Notes under the pieces: model-generated
What the model was told of the DNA's origin: nothing
The model's database searches: none
Seen by the model: the letters and a program-made list of their open reading frames with translations, nothing else
Assembly (NCBI GenBank): GCA_037367355.1
Contig: CM074698.1
Coordinates: forward strand, 310,001 to 374,000
Length of the DNA stretch: 64,000 nt
From: Neoscytalidium dimidiatum
Taxonomy: Eukaryota; Ascomycota; Dothideomycetes; Botryosphaeriales; Botryosphaeriaceae
Direction of reading: 5' to 3'
In this document: in pieces, positions 37,641 through 48,707 of the stretch
Layout: every line of letters begins with the position of its first letter
Numbering within the stretch: position 1 is the stretch's first letter
Made by a program: the position numbers and the translations under genes

Positions 37641-37655
37641 GCGCGCGCGCGCGCG
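37641..37655. repeat. (GC)n alternating tract
   Basis: Fifteen bases of strictly alternating G and C, in DNA without a recognised gene. Such runs can adopt Z-DNA, which is inference only. Confidence 0.85.
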
Positions 37656-37794
37656 TGGGCGCGAGATCGCAATCGAATCTGAGAACTATCTTATCTCTCT
37701 CTCACACGCAGGAAAACCTCTTGCCTTCCTAATCCGGAGCACAAGAGCTTCACATGCGCACGCCTGTCCTGATGACCTTCGCTCGCTGCCTTGA

Positions 37795-37820
37795 GCGCGC
37801 GCGCGCGAGAGAGAGAGAGA
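37795..37820. repeat. (GC)n-(GA)n compound microsatellite
   Basis: A GC-alternating run passes directly into a GA-alternating run. It lies about 140 bp from the GC tract at 37641. Confidence 0.85.
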
Positions 37821-38611
37821 TTGCCCAAGAAGCGGTGAACGCGACAATCACAGGGACATGCCTTTTCTTTCCACCGGAATCAGGGTTGGCATTGAGCAAA
37901 GCGAAGGATCGGCGCGGGAAGGCGGATAAACACAGTGTTGGTGCGTGCGGGTGGTGGAGGCCTTAGTGGTGGTGTCGGCGGGGACGGTTGGTTCCTGCGT
38001 TTAATGAAACGGAGCGGCTTTGGATCAGGGTCGATCGATCACTGTCAATCATTGGGCAGGAATGGAGCGTCGTGGTTCCATCGTACCGAGGTCGGGCGCA
38101 TAGGGCTCGGTTTTCTTTTCTTGTTTTTTTTTTCTTTGGTATCGGCGTGTCCTGGACCCTGAGGCTTCGTCTGTACTATATGGCATCAATGTGTGGGTGA
38201 TCCTGGACGCGGGCAGGGATTGAGATACTGAGCGCTCCTGAGATCATTCGCGGTTTCCACGTACAGTAAGGATAGACGGGCCGCAACGGAGCACATTTTT
38301 GTTTTCCTCTGATGGTGATGATGAGGAGATTGCGGTGTCGGCGATGAACATCTTCCGCATGATGGCTATTAAACGCCATGGTCACATTCAAAGGCGCGAT
38401 CGCGAACGGCAGCAACCGGGTGTCTGAGTTTGAAATTGAAGGTTTTTGCTATGCTGTTGTATCATTGCCGAACATCTTCTCCTCTTCGATGCTGTCAGGT
38501 GCCGATGTTTCAAAGCTCTGTGCCGTATATTGGACCTGCTCTACCCGCTAGTTTTCCCGTCGTGCAGGGCCGAGATCTGAGGAAATCGCATTTAAAACAA
38601 CAAGGCGAGGC

Positions 38612-40388
38612 TCAGCTGCCCTGGAGGGCATCGATATTGACGTCCTCTACCCTCCACATGTACCACATAAAAAGGCTCCTGGGTTTGGATGTCGTCAGCC
38701 AGAAGTGATCATCGTGTCTCGCCTTACCCGCTCTTCATGCAAGACAAACGCTTCCGCCTCGAATGTGACCTCTGTCTCATAGCGAACCACAGTCTCGAGC
38801 AAATTGGCAAGGGTAGAATGAACACATGAGGCGAAGGGGAAGGGCAGCGGAAAGAAACAGACGCCAGCGCAAGGGAAACTCACCTGTACGGTGCAAATGG
38901 AGCCGAATGATCCAGCATCTCCTTCTCGCTCAGATACTTCCACTTCCCGCCCTTCCCGTTCGCCTTGAGCTTCGCGACGTCCTTGCCCAGCCACGACGCC
39001 ATGCCGCGCTGCACGCCCAGGTCGCCCGTGCTGAAGACGTCCATCCGCTTGAGCGCGAAGCACGCGAACATCTCGACGCTCCAGCGGCCGAGGCCACGCA
39101 CGGCCACCAGCTTCTCGAGGACTTCCTCGTCGGAGGCTTCAATGAGCATCTGTGCTGAGAGTTCTCCGGACGCGAACTTCTCTGCTAGACCTTTTACATA
39201 CTCTGCCTTCCGGCCAGAGAGGCCTGCAGTGCGCAGGAGGGAGAGATCTGCCGCAGCGACCTGGTCAGGGGTGGGAAAGAAAGAAGATGAGCCATTGGGA
39301 TTGGCGAAGAGCGCGATGAACTTGTTTTGAATAGACTTGGCCGCCGCGCCGGAGACCTGCGATCTACGTATCAGCATTTCGATACACACTTTTCTACCTG
39401 AATGGTAATTCTCTTCTCGGTGTAGCAAAAAAGCAGTGTTGCTGGTCATATAGTTTCCCACCGCGGTTTCCCTCCCATGAGTGGGCAGCTCCGTATTAGA
39501 TTATGGTAAGTGTTGATGATGTAAGGGCTATGCAGGCCTGTTCTCCCATCCACTTTCAACAAACTTCCCGAACCCATCCATGAAATCCAATATCTGTATA
39601 GCCGAGAAAGGCAAGAGACAAGCCCGCATAATTCAAAATCATTCCTTCACATAAGACACCGAGGCTATGATGAAAACACTTCAACTTACCTGCTGCGCCA
39701 ATATTCCGCTGACCAGGCTCTTAAACGGATCGACCTCCTCCTGCAGCCCCTCCGGCGAGAAGATCCTACACGGATGCTTCTCGATCACCGTCTTCAGCCG
39801 CGGATCCACCCTGATCAGATGCGCGCACGCCTTCTTCAGCAGGTTGTCCGTCGTCGTCTCTTCCTCTTCCTCTGCCGCCGCCGCCTCGCTCCCGTACGCC
39901 ACGACCCGCGACCCGCCGGGCGTCGACAGCGGCGCGTTCGTGGCGTGCGGCTCCGCATGGCGCGGCTGGTGCTTCTGCCCGTTGACACTCGCGCCGCTGT
40001 CGAGCGGCGACGACATCAGTCCGACGGCGGAAGGCGTGGGCGTGAAAGGCGGCGGTTTGGCGGGCGAGTCGGAGGCATCGGGCGCGGCTCTGCGGCGCTT
40101 GGCCGTGGGCGTGAGGGGAGTCACGAAGACGCTGGTCTCGGGCTTGGTGGAGGGGGGTGCTGGGTCGGGGGGTGCGGTGGCAGTGGGTTTGTCAGCAGCG
40201 TCGGCGCCGGCGGCCTTGCTTGGGCGGCCGCGCTTCTTGCTCTTGGACGGGGCCGGGGCGGTTGGCTCGTTGTCGGTCTTCTTCTTCGTCTGGGCTTTGG
40301 TCGGCGCGGGTTCGGGGGTGGGGTTGGCGGGACTGGCGGGCTGGCTGGCGCTGGCTTGGATGCGGGCGGATCTTCTCGTGCCGGACAT
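38612..40388 (-). CDS. MAG1: DNA-3-methyladenine glycosylase II (MAG1/AlkA-type, HhH-GPD)
   Basis: Three exons (40388-39690, 39356-38884, 38678-38612) give 412 aa. The first ~180 residues are Pro/Ala/Lys-rich and probably disordered, with basic stretches (SKSKKRGRPSK, AKRRR) suitable for nuclear import. The catalytic domain begins near KACAHLIRVDPRLKTVIEKH and continues FKSLVSGILAQQVSGAAAKS. The helix-hairpin-helix is LVAVRGLGRWSVEMFACFAL, followed by MDVFSTGDLGVQRG, whose Asp is in the place of the catalytic residue. The end, SLFMWYMWRVEDV, is the conserved C-terminus. It should excise 3-alkyl purines from alkylated DNA. The introns are 333 and 205 nt, unusually long here. An upstream in-frame Met at 40523 would add 45 residues that could be a mitochondrial leader. 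Confidence 0.92.
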
Positions 40389-41535
40389 GGTGGCGATTGC
40401 GGAGGCTGGGGAATGCGAGGGGGTGACAAAAGCAGGAACGGATGGAGTGATGGCTATGTGACAGGAATTGAAGCGGATTGAGGGCAGGCACTTGATTCTG
40501 GCAAGGCGGAGGAATTGTGTCATGGGCTGGTGGTTGACGCGGTGAGGTTGGAGTCGCGACGGGAATGACGTTGCCGCGGGGAACGGGTTGGCGCGAGGTC
40601 ACATGTTGCGCGTTGCTGCCTGGAATTAGCCTCGTAAGCTTGCTTCATCCCTGGCGGATTATTAATGCCCATCTCGCTGCGCGTTGATAACTGGATCGTC
40701 GTCGGCGTCTTCGGGCGTTCGGAAGCGCGAGATGTTTGGAGGGGAGGATGGGAATAGCTTGTCCCTGTCCATGGACTCGGATGAGCTGGGAACTCTATCA
40801 GATACGCGAGTCAACCGCATAGATATGCGGAATTCCAAATATGCACGCTTAGCCATGGCATTGACCGGAAAATCCTGATGAATTCAAGCACGCATCCTTT
40901 CTCTGATCGAGTACGATCCGCCCTAAATTTGAGATCCTTGTATACAGAGGTGGGTATTGTGAAAAAAGGCTAACGTCAAAGGGAATGCCTCACCTAGCAA
41001 GGCAACTTGATCAGGAGATGCGGCCATTGCCGGGAGCTGGCATTATCTCCATAGCTTCTCGCTGAATGCGAGATAAACCGTTGACAAATCAGAACTCCGA
41101 CCGTTTGTGCTGTTTGGCTTCAAGAGAACCACAGACGCTGTTCATCCTTCGTAGTACCTGCTCGCAGTTAGCGCAAAAATCATTCTGCACATCGCATACA
41201 TATGCCTGCATTACAAATCGCTATATTACAACGCTTTCATGCATACGAGTATTCCCAGTCAAGGAGTTAGCTCGCGGTTACCGGAATAGTATGCAAATTG
41301 ATGGTCAGCCTTCCTACACTTGCAGCGTACTCGTTCGTTTGCAGCATCTCTGGATCGTAGCCTGTAGGAATCCATGCAGATGTTGATATAAGTGGAAAGC
41401 CATCCATTCACCGTTTCTCTTTGGTAGTGTACAGTCTAAAGCACAATGGACTGCGGCAACACCATTCCTGGCAAGCACCGTCTGTCTATACTCATGTGCT
41501 GGCCATCATCATCTTCCCCTCTCCACGGCTGGTAT
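40389..41535. other. Intergenic region between MAG1-like and QCR7 genes
   Basis: It contains the glycosylase promoter and the QCR7 3' flank. Only short open frames without motifs are present. Confidence 0.45.
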
Positions 41536-42210
41536 TTATGATCTCTTCGCGGGCTTCTTGATGACCATAGCCTCCAGATCCTCGCGCTCCTTGATCTCGG
41601 CCTCGATCTCCTTGATGATGGGGCTCAGGTAAGGAGTGTCCTGCGAACGGTTAGATTGTTGCAGTCCTCCGCCAATGATCAACCGGAGCTTTCGCCTACC
41701 TCCTCAGGCTTGGTGTGCTGGTCCTTGGGCAGCAGCTGGTGCGCCAGCGAGCACTAAATTTCCCATCAGCCATTGTTCCTCATCCTCCAATTCCGATCTC
41801 TGCTCATCCTACCTGGAAAGCGCGGCGCATGCGGAAGACACGGTCGTAGGCCTCCTTGGGGGGAAGGCGCTTGAGGGCGAGCTGGACAGTCTCGGACTCC
41901 TCGGGGATCAGGTCATCGGCCCTGCGGAGAAGGAGACGTTAGACTTGGTTGAGCATGCCTGGGCCTGAAGAGTTCGCAGCGGAGCATCGGAAGCTATTGG
42001 TGGGCCATTGGGAGCTGTGGCGAGCGGCATACCTCAGACCGAGCTTGCGGTAGCCGGCGAGCTGCAATGCGAGATGGGTCAGCGACACGGGCAGAGCTGG
42101 GAGTGGTCGGCGACAGAACGCACATCGGTGTACCAGTTGGAGAGCGGCTGGAACCAGCTGCGCAGCCAGGGGCGCTTGACGATGAAGTTGGTGAGGGAGG
42201 GCTGGCTCAT
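41536..42210 (-). CDS. QCR7: Cytochrome b-c1 complex subunit 7 (ubiquinol-cytochrome c reductase 14-kDa subunit)
   Basis: Five exons join to 127 aa, the usual length of Qcr7. It starts MSQPSLTNFIVKRPWLRSWF, continues QPLSNWYTDLAGYRKLGLRA, then DDLIPEESETVQLALKRLPP, EAYDRVFRMRRAFQCSLAHQ, LLPKDQHTKPEEDTPYLSPI, and ends with a charged helix and KKPAKRS. The DDLIPEE and QLLPKDQWTKxEEDxPYL-like motifs are diagnostic, here with H in place of W. It is a matrix-facing subunit of respiratory complex III bound to cytochrome b. Four introns in such a short gene are all GT-AG. It is divergent from the mitochondrial carrier gene, with 711 bp between starts. Confidence 0.95.
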
Positions 42211-42451
42211 TGTGGCGGTGATGTGCGCGGGGCAGGCGTGGGAGTGGAGATGCGGGCGTGCTCGAGGCTCTGCGGCTGGCTGCAAACGAGCCGGGCAAGA
42301 AGTTGGTGATGTCGGACAATAGGACGCTTAGTCATCCGGCGAAGAGGCGCTTGGCGTCAGGCCTTCGGGGCGGCGGTGATTGGCTGGGGTGGTCGGGCAG
42401 TCGGCCGATGCCGGGCCGGCGCCATCCACAGGTGCTGGGTGCTGGGTGCGG

Positions 42452-42482
<31 letters not shown>

Positions 42483-42921
42483 CAGGTGGTGGCCGGCGCG
42501 GGCGCATGGTCAGCTGCCTGCTGCGTCGGCCAGCATTATTTTCTAGCGGCGCCTCCATTTACCCCCACCCACTGGACGCACCCAGGCACTTCTGACGTCC
42601 GCCCTCCGCGCGCCCATTGTCCACAGCACACGACAGGTCCGAATATTGCTCCCACCCGCCTCCAGCCTTCGTCGCCCGTCCGCAGTGTGCCCCGCGCTGC
42701 CCATTCCTCCCGCCTGCCCTCACCCTGCCTGCCCCGCCGACCCTGCTGCACACAAAGCTCCGAAGATCGTCAATGGATACCACCGTCAACCGCTGACCCT
42801 CAAGTGCCGCGGGGCCGCACACTGCGGAGGCGCCAACACCGGGAGGTGCGGCTCCATCTACTTGAGCGAATGCAAACGAGAGCGCCGCCCACTCACTAAG
42901 CTAGCAGGCGCGCTTGCCAAA
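42211..42921. promoter_or_regulatory. Shared bidirectional intergenic region of QCR7 and the mitochondrial carrier
   Basis: The two start codons (42210 minus, 42922 plus) face away from each other across 711 bp. The middle carries a G-rich tract at 42431-42500. The carrier side (42590-42740) is C/T-rich, as expected of a fungal core promoter on the plus strand. Co-regulation of two mitochondrial inner-membrane proteins is plausible but inferred. Confidence 0.5.
42431..42500 (+). repeat. G-rich tandem tract with GGTGGGC units
   Basis: Two GTGCTGG units are followed by about three GCGGTGGG units and further GGTGG runs. At least four G-triplets are closely spaced on the plus strand, so a G-quadruplex is possible. 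Confidence 0.8.
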
Positions 42922-44148
42922 ATGACGACCCCAACTTCTGCTGCGCCGAATCCCACTGCTGCGCCGAATGCCGCCGCCGCCCACAATGCCCGCCCAATTC
43001 CCAAAAGCGTGGGCGCCTACTTTGCCCGCCTCCCCAACTCCTCCATCAACAGCTTCTGCGGCGCCATGGCTGGCGTAGCTTCCGGCATCGTAACCTGCCC
43101 GCTCGACGTCATCAAAACGAAGCTGCAAGCACAGGGGTCTTTCCGCCGCCCCAACAACGGCGCAAAGCTCTCGCCTTCAAAGGCTCTATACCACGGTCTG
43201 TTCGGAACTGCACGGGTGATCTGGCGGGAAGATGGCGTGCGCGGAATGTATCGAGGTCTCGGACCCATGCTTCTCGGATACCTGCCGACCTGGGCGGTGT
43301 ACATGAGCGTCTACGAGGGCTCCAAGGACATCTACTATAACAACATAGGTGCGTAACTGGGCGCGTATGTAGCTGTAGACCTCGCTGACCTTTGCGAAGA
43401 CAACAAGTGGCTTGCCCGCGTGTGCGCCTCCATCACGGCCGGCGCATGCTCCACCATAACAACAAACCCCATCTGGGTCATCAAGACCCGTCTCATGTCC
43501 CAGGTCAGCTCGCGCGCCGCTGAAGATGCGCGACCTCCCTGGCACTACAAAGGGACTCTAGATGCGGCGCGGAAAATGTACCGCACTGAAGGCATCCTGG
43601 CCTTCTACTCCGGTTTGGGCCCGGCGCTGCTCGGCTTGACGCACGTGGCCATCCAGTTTCCCCTATACGAATACTTCAAGACTCAGTTCACTGGGTTGGA
43701 AATGGGTCAGAACACGCAGAATGAGAGCGACACGCACACTCTCGGCATCTTAGCCGCCACATTCCTCAGCAAGATTTGCGCAACTTCCGCAACATATCCT
43801 CATGAGGTTCTTAGAACAAGACTTCAAACACAACAGCGCGCGATTCCATCACACTCGCACGAAGAGATCTCCTTCCGTGGTGGGCTCGATGCACACAATC
43901 TCAAGAGACATCCGCAAGGTGCTGCTTCATCCGATGGCATGGTCAACATGCCCAGGTATCGCGGCATAATACGGACTTGCCAAACTATTCTTCGCGAAGA
44001 AGGTTGGCAAGCGTTCTACAATGGCATGGGCACAAACATGGTCCGCGCCGTACCAGCAGCAATGACGACAATGTTGACGTTCGAAATGTTGAAGAAGGCA
44101 TGCTACGAACTGCAGAAAGCAGGTTCTGCGTCGCTAGAAGAGGAATAA
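42922..44148 (+). CDS. YIA6: Mitochondrial carrier, NAD+ transporter-like (Yia6/Ndt1 subfamily)
   Basis: Two exons (42922-43348, 43400-44148) give 391 aa. The three repeats of the mitochondrial carrier family are visible. Repeat 1 has CPLDVIKTKLQAQG, repeat 2 has NPIWVIKTRLMSQ, and repeat 3 has YPHEVLRTRLQTQQ. The PIW in place of P-x-Asp/Glu in repeat 2 is characteristic of the pyrimidine nucleotide, NAD+, FAD and folate branch. GMYRGLGPMLLGYLPTWAVY and AFYSGLGPALLGLTHVAIQF also match the yeast NAD+ carriers. An N-terminal Ala/Pro/Asn-rich extension precedes the first helix. It should bring NAD+ (or a related cofactor) into the matrix. The substrate is inferred from subfamily similarity, and FAD or folate carriers are the alternatives. 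Confidence 0.88.
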
Positions 44149-45176
44149 ACTCATGGTTGTTTAGCGGTGAACAATTACAACACGGATGCCTGCTCAATGT
44201 GGGTTTCATCTGAGTGCACGATATCCAGCGAACCCCGCGTGTTGTTTGTTCGTATCTTTGTACATACACTGCATTGCGGACAGGATTGCCGACTCGGCTT
44301 TTGCACCGGGCAACAAGGAGTTTTCGGCGTTTCAAAGATCTGAAAGCGTGGGCCGGCATTTTGTGCTTCCTTCTTTGACAGATCCTTTTCTTTTCCCGCT
44401 TGTCTCCTTCGCAAATCGTACGTGCGGGGCCTTGTCCAGGAGCGGTCACGTTTTCCTGTAGACGGCAGTAAACCCGTGACACTGATACACAAGTTTCTAT
44501 TTTCTAAAGCGAGCAATCAAAGCGTCTTCACGTTTACACTCTGTTCTTCCGGCCTTCAAGCCAAGTGGCTCTCGGGGGCTTTATTGTACCGTTCAGGCGA
44601 GCAGCGGGAATTGTTTTTGCTGACAAGACAAGGTTCTATAGCGGTCCGTATCGTGTTTCAAGTCCAGTGGACAAACGGCTGTTTGGTGTTGACGCGTCCT
44701 TCCGGATGTACAGTACAACGAGGGAAGAGTGGGAGGTGGAGAGAGCTGACGAACGCAATGGAAAGCTTTTTCTCCGCACACGTCCAACTGTGGTCACCAG
44801 AACACGTAACTACCCGTCGCATGCTAACCAAACGGGACAGATAGGCCGCGATTCCAGGACAGCTAAGCTTTCGAGCAGAAACACGATGTTGGAAGCTTAT
44901 TCACACCAGAGTTCACGCTTGGGCCCCGCCCCCTCCCGTGGTTTTGCAGCCTTTTCTCCTCAACAGAATGGCATTTCGTTTACGAGAATATAAGGCAGAA
45001 GACACCTCTTTCAACTACTTTGACACCTGTTCGTAACCGTCGATATTGTTAAAAACGAACAAAAGAGACAGGTGTAAATAAATGCCTTACCCGATGATCT
45101 AGTATTACCTACCCTTTCTCCCTCTTTGCACGACGTGTACACAACGAACAAACAAAAAGACGATCTTGGTACGAAC
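44149..45176. other. Intergenic region between the carrier and the 940-aa protein
   Basis: It holds the 3' flank of the carrier gene and the promoter of the next plus-strand gene. Small open frames show no motif. Confidence 0.45.
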
Positions 45177-47999
45177 ATGGGACTGACCGCTTCCCCGAGC
45201 CACAGTGGCACCACCATTCCTAACTCAGCGTCCCCGTCGCCGTCGTCCTCCTCGTCCAACACCTTGCCGCGCACGCCGTCCCCATCTTCGGCCTTGTTCC
45301 CCGGCTCCATCGACCAGCACGGCAACCCGATCGTTCTGGGCTCCGTCATCACCCGCTCGAAGCACTTGAACCCGCGGCTGAAGCCGCCTGCGGTCAGCAC
45401 CCGCGACTTGACTAGAGAGCCTCGCGAACGACCGGCGGCAACTCCAGACCTCACTTCCGCACCCGCTGAACAAGAACGATCGCCGGACGACGACAACGAC
45501 ATCACCACCACCATGGACCGCGCAAGACCAGCTCGCTACCGCAACCCTCCGCCCCGGAAACCCACCAACCCGCCCGCCGCCGCCGCCATCGCCGCCGCCG
45601 CCGCCGCGCCCTCGAACCACCCCGCCGTCGCCGGCGACGAGCGCAACGACGACGACGGCCCGGCCATGCCCGCCCGGCTCGCCGACCTGTACCGCGCGAT
45701 CCAAGCGGACCTCGCGCACGCGCGCCCGCCGTTGTCGCTGTCATCGGCGGCGGCGGCGGCGTCGTCGTCGTCGTCGTCCCGCAAGCAAACGCCGCCGCCG
45801 CCGCCACGACGTGCGTCGCTGACCTTCGACCCCGACCCGGCCGTCAGCCCTCCGACGCCCCTGCGCCCCCGTGCGGCCACGGCTACGGCCGCGTCGCTGG
45901 CCTCGTCGACCGCGTCGCCGAGGTGGCGGCGGCGACGGCGCGATGCGGATGCGGATGCGGACGCGGCGTCGGTGCGCACGGCAGCGACAACGACGACGAC
46001 GACGGTGCGGACGCTGCGGTTGGGGCGCGATAGGGAGCTGGAGCGGAGGTTTCGGTTTAGGGATAGCGATGATGAGGGGAGTTCGTCTTCTTCTGGTGGG
46101 CGGGGGAAGGGGGGCGTGGTGGTGGTGAAGGGGAAGAAAGAGGTGGTTGGTGGTGGTGGGGGTGGGGAGAGGGGAGGGGAGGAACGGAGGGGGAGGTATG
46201 CGGTCTATGGTGTGCCACCGGTGAAGGCAAGGGAGGGGGTTGTGGAGGGGGAGGAGCAGGCCGTGGAGAAGGTGGCGGAGAGGGTGGTTTGGTCGAGTCC
46301 GTATGTCAGTGTTTTCCCAGAACTGAGGACGGAGTCGGTGGTGGATGGGCGGCCGGGATCGACCGTTGGTGGGGGTGATGATGTTGCGTTTGTCCAGGGG
46401 GATGGGGAGGCGAAGGACGAGGTGTCGGTGAAGCAGGGGAGACATGAGAGAGTTGACAGTGCGGATCCGGTTGTTAATGTGGGGTTGGATGATGAGTTGG
46501 GGGATGAGGCCGTGTCGGAGACGCCTACACCGCTGCCGCCGCAGGAGAAGGTCGAGAGGGGCAGGGTGGCAAAGTTGAGGCGATTCTTCACGATGAAGGA
46601 GGGAAAGAATGGAGATCGGCAGCCGCACCAGTCGACGACGCCAGAGGTTAGCAGACCTCCTTCTGTGCAGAGGAGAATGACACTGAAGGAGAATGGGCCG
46701 CACCTACCCCCGCCACCGCCTATGCCACCAACAAGTGAGGAGAATCGCAGACGTTACGGGAATGATGGTTATGAAAACAGCTGGGACTCAGGTGCTTCCT
46801 CAAGGGTTGGCGGCGAGACGGGAGGTAGTATCGAGCCCTTGGACCTCCTGACAAGGACGAGGGCTACCTTGCAATCATCGTCGTTGTCCTCGTCTTCGCT
46901 CACGGCCGGGACGGCTGAAACTGATGAAATTGGCGATGCAAACCCGGCTGTTGCTGCCGCCGTTGCCGAACTGCGAATCAGGGGAAGGCGGCGAAGCAGC
47001 AGCGCGATGGTGGTCATCCCGAGCCCAAGGAAATTGGACGATGATAATCCCGCGCCTGGCGACGGCAGGCCCCGGTACATGGATATGCATCCAAGTAGAC
47101 TGCGGCGCCTGGAGAGATGGCGAAAGCAGCGTGCTGCTATGTCCTGGCCACAGACAAGGGCAACACAGCGCAGGGAGTTTGGCAGGCACAATCGGTGGGC
47201 GAGGCATATGCAGAAGGATCGCCTGGTCAGCGTTGGTGGGACGGAGATCTTGCTCAGATCCGGCACGATGCGGAAAACGGAGAGGAATGCGGTGTTTTTA
47301 CAAACAGGAAAGACGTCCTTGAGTGAGCCGGATTTGCGGCAAATGGATGAGCCAGAAGTCAGTATTCTTGCAGATTTGTGGAAGCTGAGGAGGTCGCCGT
47401 GTGGGCCGTCGGCATTGAGGTTGAGGGTGATGCAGTGGTCGATCGAGAATGAGGGCGGGCAGCGGACGTGGAGAGGTTCCGGGTTGGATGATTTGCCGAC
47501 TGTGAAGGACAAAGACTTGCCACCTGACTGGCTGGAGGCTCAGTACGAGAATGAACGGCTTCTGGCCGTGAAGAATCAGATGCACGGAGATTGGATTAAG
47601 GGAGTGAGGGAGGAGGCCCATGGGGCTAAAGAGGAGGATATGGAAGATGAGTGGGACAAGAGGACCCTGTGGAGTTTTGATTCGATGCCAGAGTCAGCAT
47701 TCCATTCAATGAGGTATAGTGGCGGGCTGAGAGGAAATTGGGGGAGAGCTTGTGATCCCGATGGAGTCTTGCGCCCGGAAATTGAGGCATGGCGGATCCA
47801 TCAAGCAGATTTGATCCGGGAGAGGGAAACGAAGGAGGCATCGGAGAAATCTAAGAGAGTGACGATCGGGGGTCCAAGGTACGAGGATATTGAGGCGTTG
47901 CATGCGCCTATGATGGGTAGGACAGTAAGTGAGTGGTGGAGGAAATCGGGGATGGGCTCTTTCATAAAGACGCCATCGACGGAGTCAGTGGAAGTGTAG
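45177..47999 (+). CDS. Large disordered hypothetical protein (940 aa)
   Basis: This is a single open frame from the Met at 45177 (MGLTASPSHS); the frame is open for 17 more codons upstream but without an ATG. The first ~600 residues are low-complexity: Ser/Pro-rich, poly-Ala, poly-Ser, an Asp-Ala run (DADADADAAS), and Gly/Val/Lys-rich segments. The C-terminal third is less biased, with DMHPSRLRRLERWRKQR, RATQRREFGRHNRWARHMQK, VGGTEILLRSGTMRKTERNA, and then LRLRVMQWSIENEGG. Toward the end come DKRTLWSFDSMPESAFHSMR and a final EWWRKSGMGSFIKTPS. The composition changes and the ordered-looking end suggest a real conserved C-terminal region behind a fast-evolving linker. I do not recognise it. The long antisense frames here are shadows. 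Confidence 0.72.
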   Translation: MGLTASPSHSGTTIPNSASPSPSSSSSNTLPRTPSPSSALFPGSIDQHGNPIVLGSVITRSKHLNPRLKPPAVSTRDLTREPRERPAATPDLTSAPAEQERSPDDDNDITTTMDRARPARYRNPPPRKPTNPPAAAAIAAAAAAPSNHPAVAGDERNDDDGPAMPARLADLYRAIQADLAHARPPLSLSSAAAAASSSSSSRKQTPPPPPRRASLTFDPDPAVSPPTPLRPRAATATAASLASSTASPRWRRRRRDADADADAASVRTAATTTTTTVRTLRLGRDRELERRFRFRDSDDEGSSSSSGGRGKGGVVVVKGKKEVVGGGGGGERGGEERRGRYAVYGVPPVKAREGVVEGEEQAVEKVAERVVWSSPYVSVFPELRTESVVDGRPGSTVGGGDDVAFVQGDGEAKDEVSVKQGRHERVDSADPVVNVGLDDELGDEAVSETPTPLPPQEKVERGRVAKLRRFFTMKEGKNGDRQPHQSTTPEVSRPPSVQRRMTLKENGPHLPPPPPMPPTSEENRRRYGNDGYENSWDSGASSRVGGETGGSIEPLDLLTRTRATLQSSSLSSSSLTAGTAETDEIGDANPAVAAAVAELRIRGRRRSSSAMVVIPSPRKLDDDNPAPGDGRPRYMDMHPSRLRRLERWRKQRAAMSWPQTRATQRREFGRHNRWARHMQKDRLVSVGGTEILLRSGTMRKTERNAVFLQTGKTSLSEPDLRQMDEPEVSILADLWKLRRSPCGPSALRLRVMQWSIENEGGQRTWRGSGLDDLPTVKDKDLPPDWLEAQYENERLLAVKNQMHGDWIKGVREEAHGAKEEDMEDEWDKRTLWSFDSMPESAFHSMRYSGGLRGNWGRACDPDGVLRPEIEAWRIHQADLIRERETKEASEKSKRVTIGGPRYEDIEALHAPMMGRTVSEWWRKSGMGSFIKTPSTESVEV

Positions 48000-48707
48000 A
48001 TTTTGGAGTTCTGAAAGTATAACATAGTCAGTGATAAGCCTGTTCCTGCTATTAACCCTTGTCTTGACATGGCCACAATTGACTGCCTGTGATGCTTCAT
48101 GGGTAGAGGGTTTGAACGTGGAAGATCCGCCACTTCTGCTGCGCGGGCGGTCGGTCTCTGGTTATTTATATGCAAATCCCATTGACTATGCTCTAACGGT
48201 ATAACGCTGGTCATCAACTCAAAAATGACAGATGCCGCAGCATTGAATCGTTCGCGTTCGAGCGGGTGGAGGACTATCGTCAATGAACTTCCTCGATTGG
48301 GTGGCGTCTCGTTTGAAACGCAGGGATTCCCTGCAGCAGCTGCAAGCATGATTGGCGCCTCGGCCCGCTCCAGCAGTGACTTTTTTTTTTTTTGACGGTC
48401 CAGAATCACTTCACCAGTCCGCAGCGGATTCGCCATTGCCAGCTGGAGCGTCGGAGAGGTCAATGATCTATTCACCACGCAGCGGAATGCTTCAGCGATG
48501 CAAGCGCCTGAATATTTATAGTCCTGCTTCGCTCGATTTCCATATCTCTGGAGGAAGATAAGGTGCGTCGTCGGCGATTAAGGGACAGGAAGGCTGAGAG
48601 AAAATAAAAATGTGGCGCCGACAGAGGGGAGGATATTTTAGAGTGCCGGAGCGCGGCTTGACTCTTACACCGACCTCACGCCTCGCTCTACCCCACACCT
48701 TATCGCT
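48000..48707. other. Intergenic region upstream of the EFM6-like gene
   Basis: It contains the 3' flank of the 940-aa gene and the promoter of the EFM6-like gene, with a T-run at 48381-48393. No other feature is recognised. Confidence 0.45.

Larger units (their letters stand above)
31852..38611. other. 6.8-kb gene-poor stretch upstream of ECM33
   Basis: The first ~350 bp should carry the ECM33 promoter and leader. From about 32200 to 34300 the DNA is GC-rich with overlapping open frames on both strands, none showing a domain. From 34400 to 38600 frames are short. A C/T-rich tract at 37195-37290, of the kind seen just upstream of fungal transcription starts, has no convincing plus-strand gene behind it. 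Alternating GC runs lie at 37641-37655 and 37795-37820. The final part includes the 3' flank of the DNA glycosylase gene. No tRNA or transposase was recognised. Confidence 0.4.

Noticed and set aside
45741..46703. 320-codon minus-strand open frame
   Set aside because: Antisense to the low-complexity part of the 940-aa gene. Its Arg/Pro-rich composition reflects repeats on the other strand.
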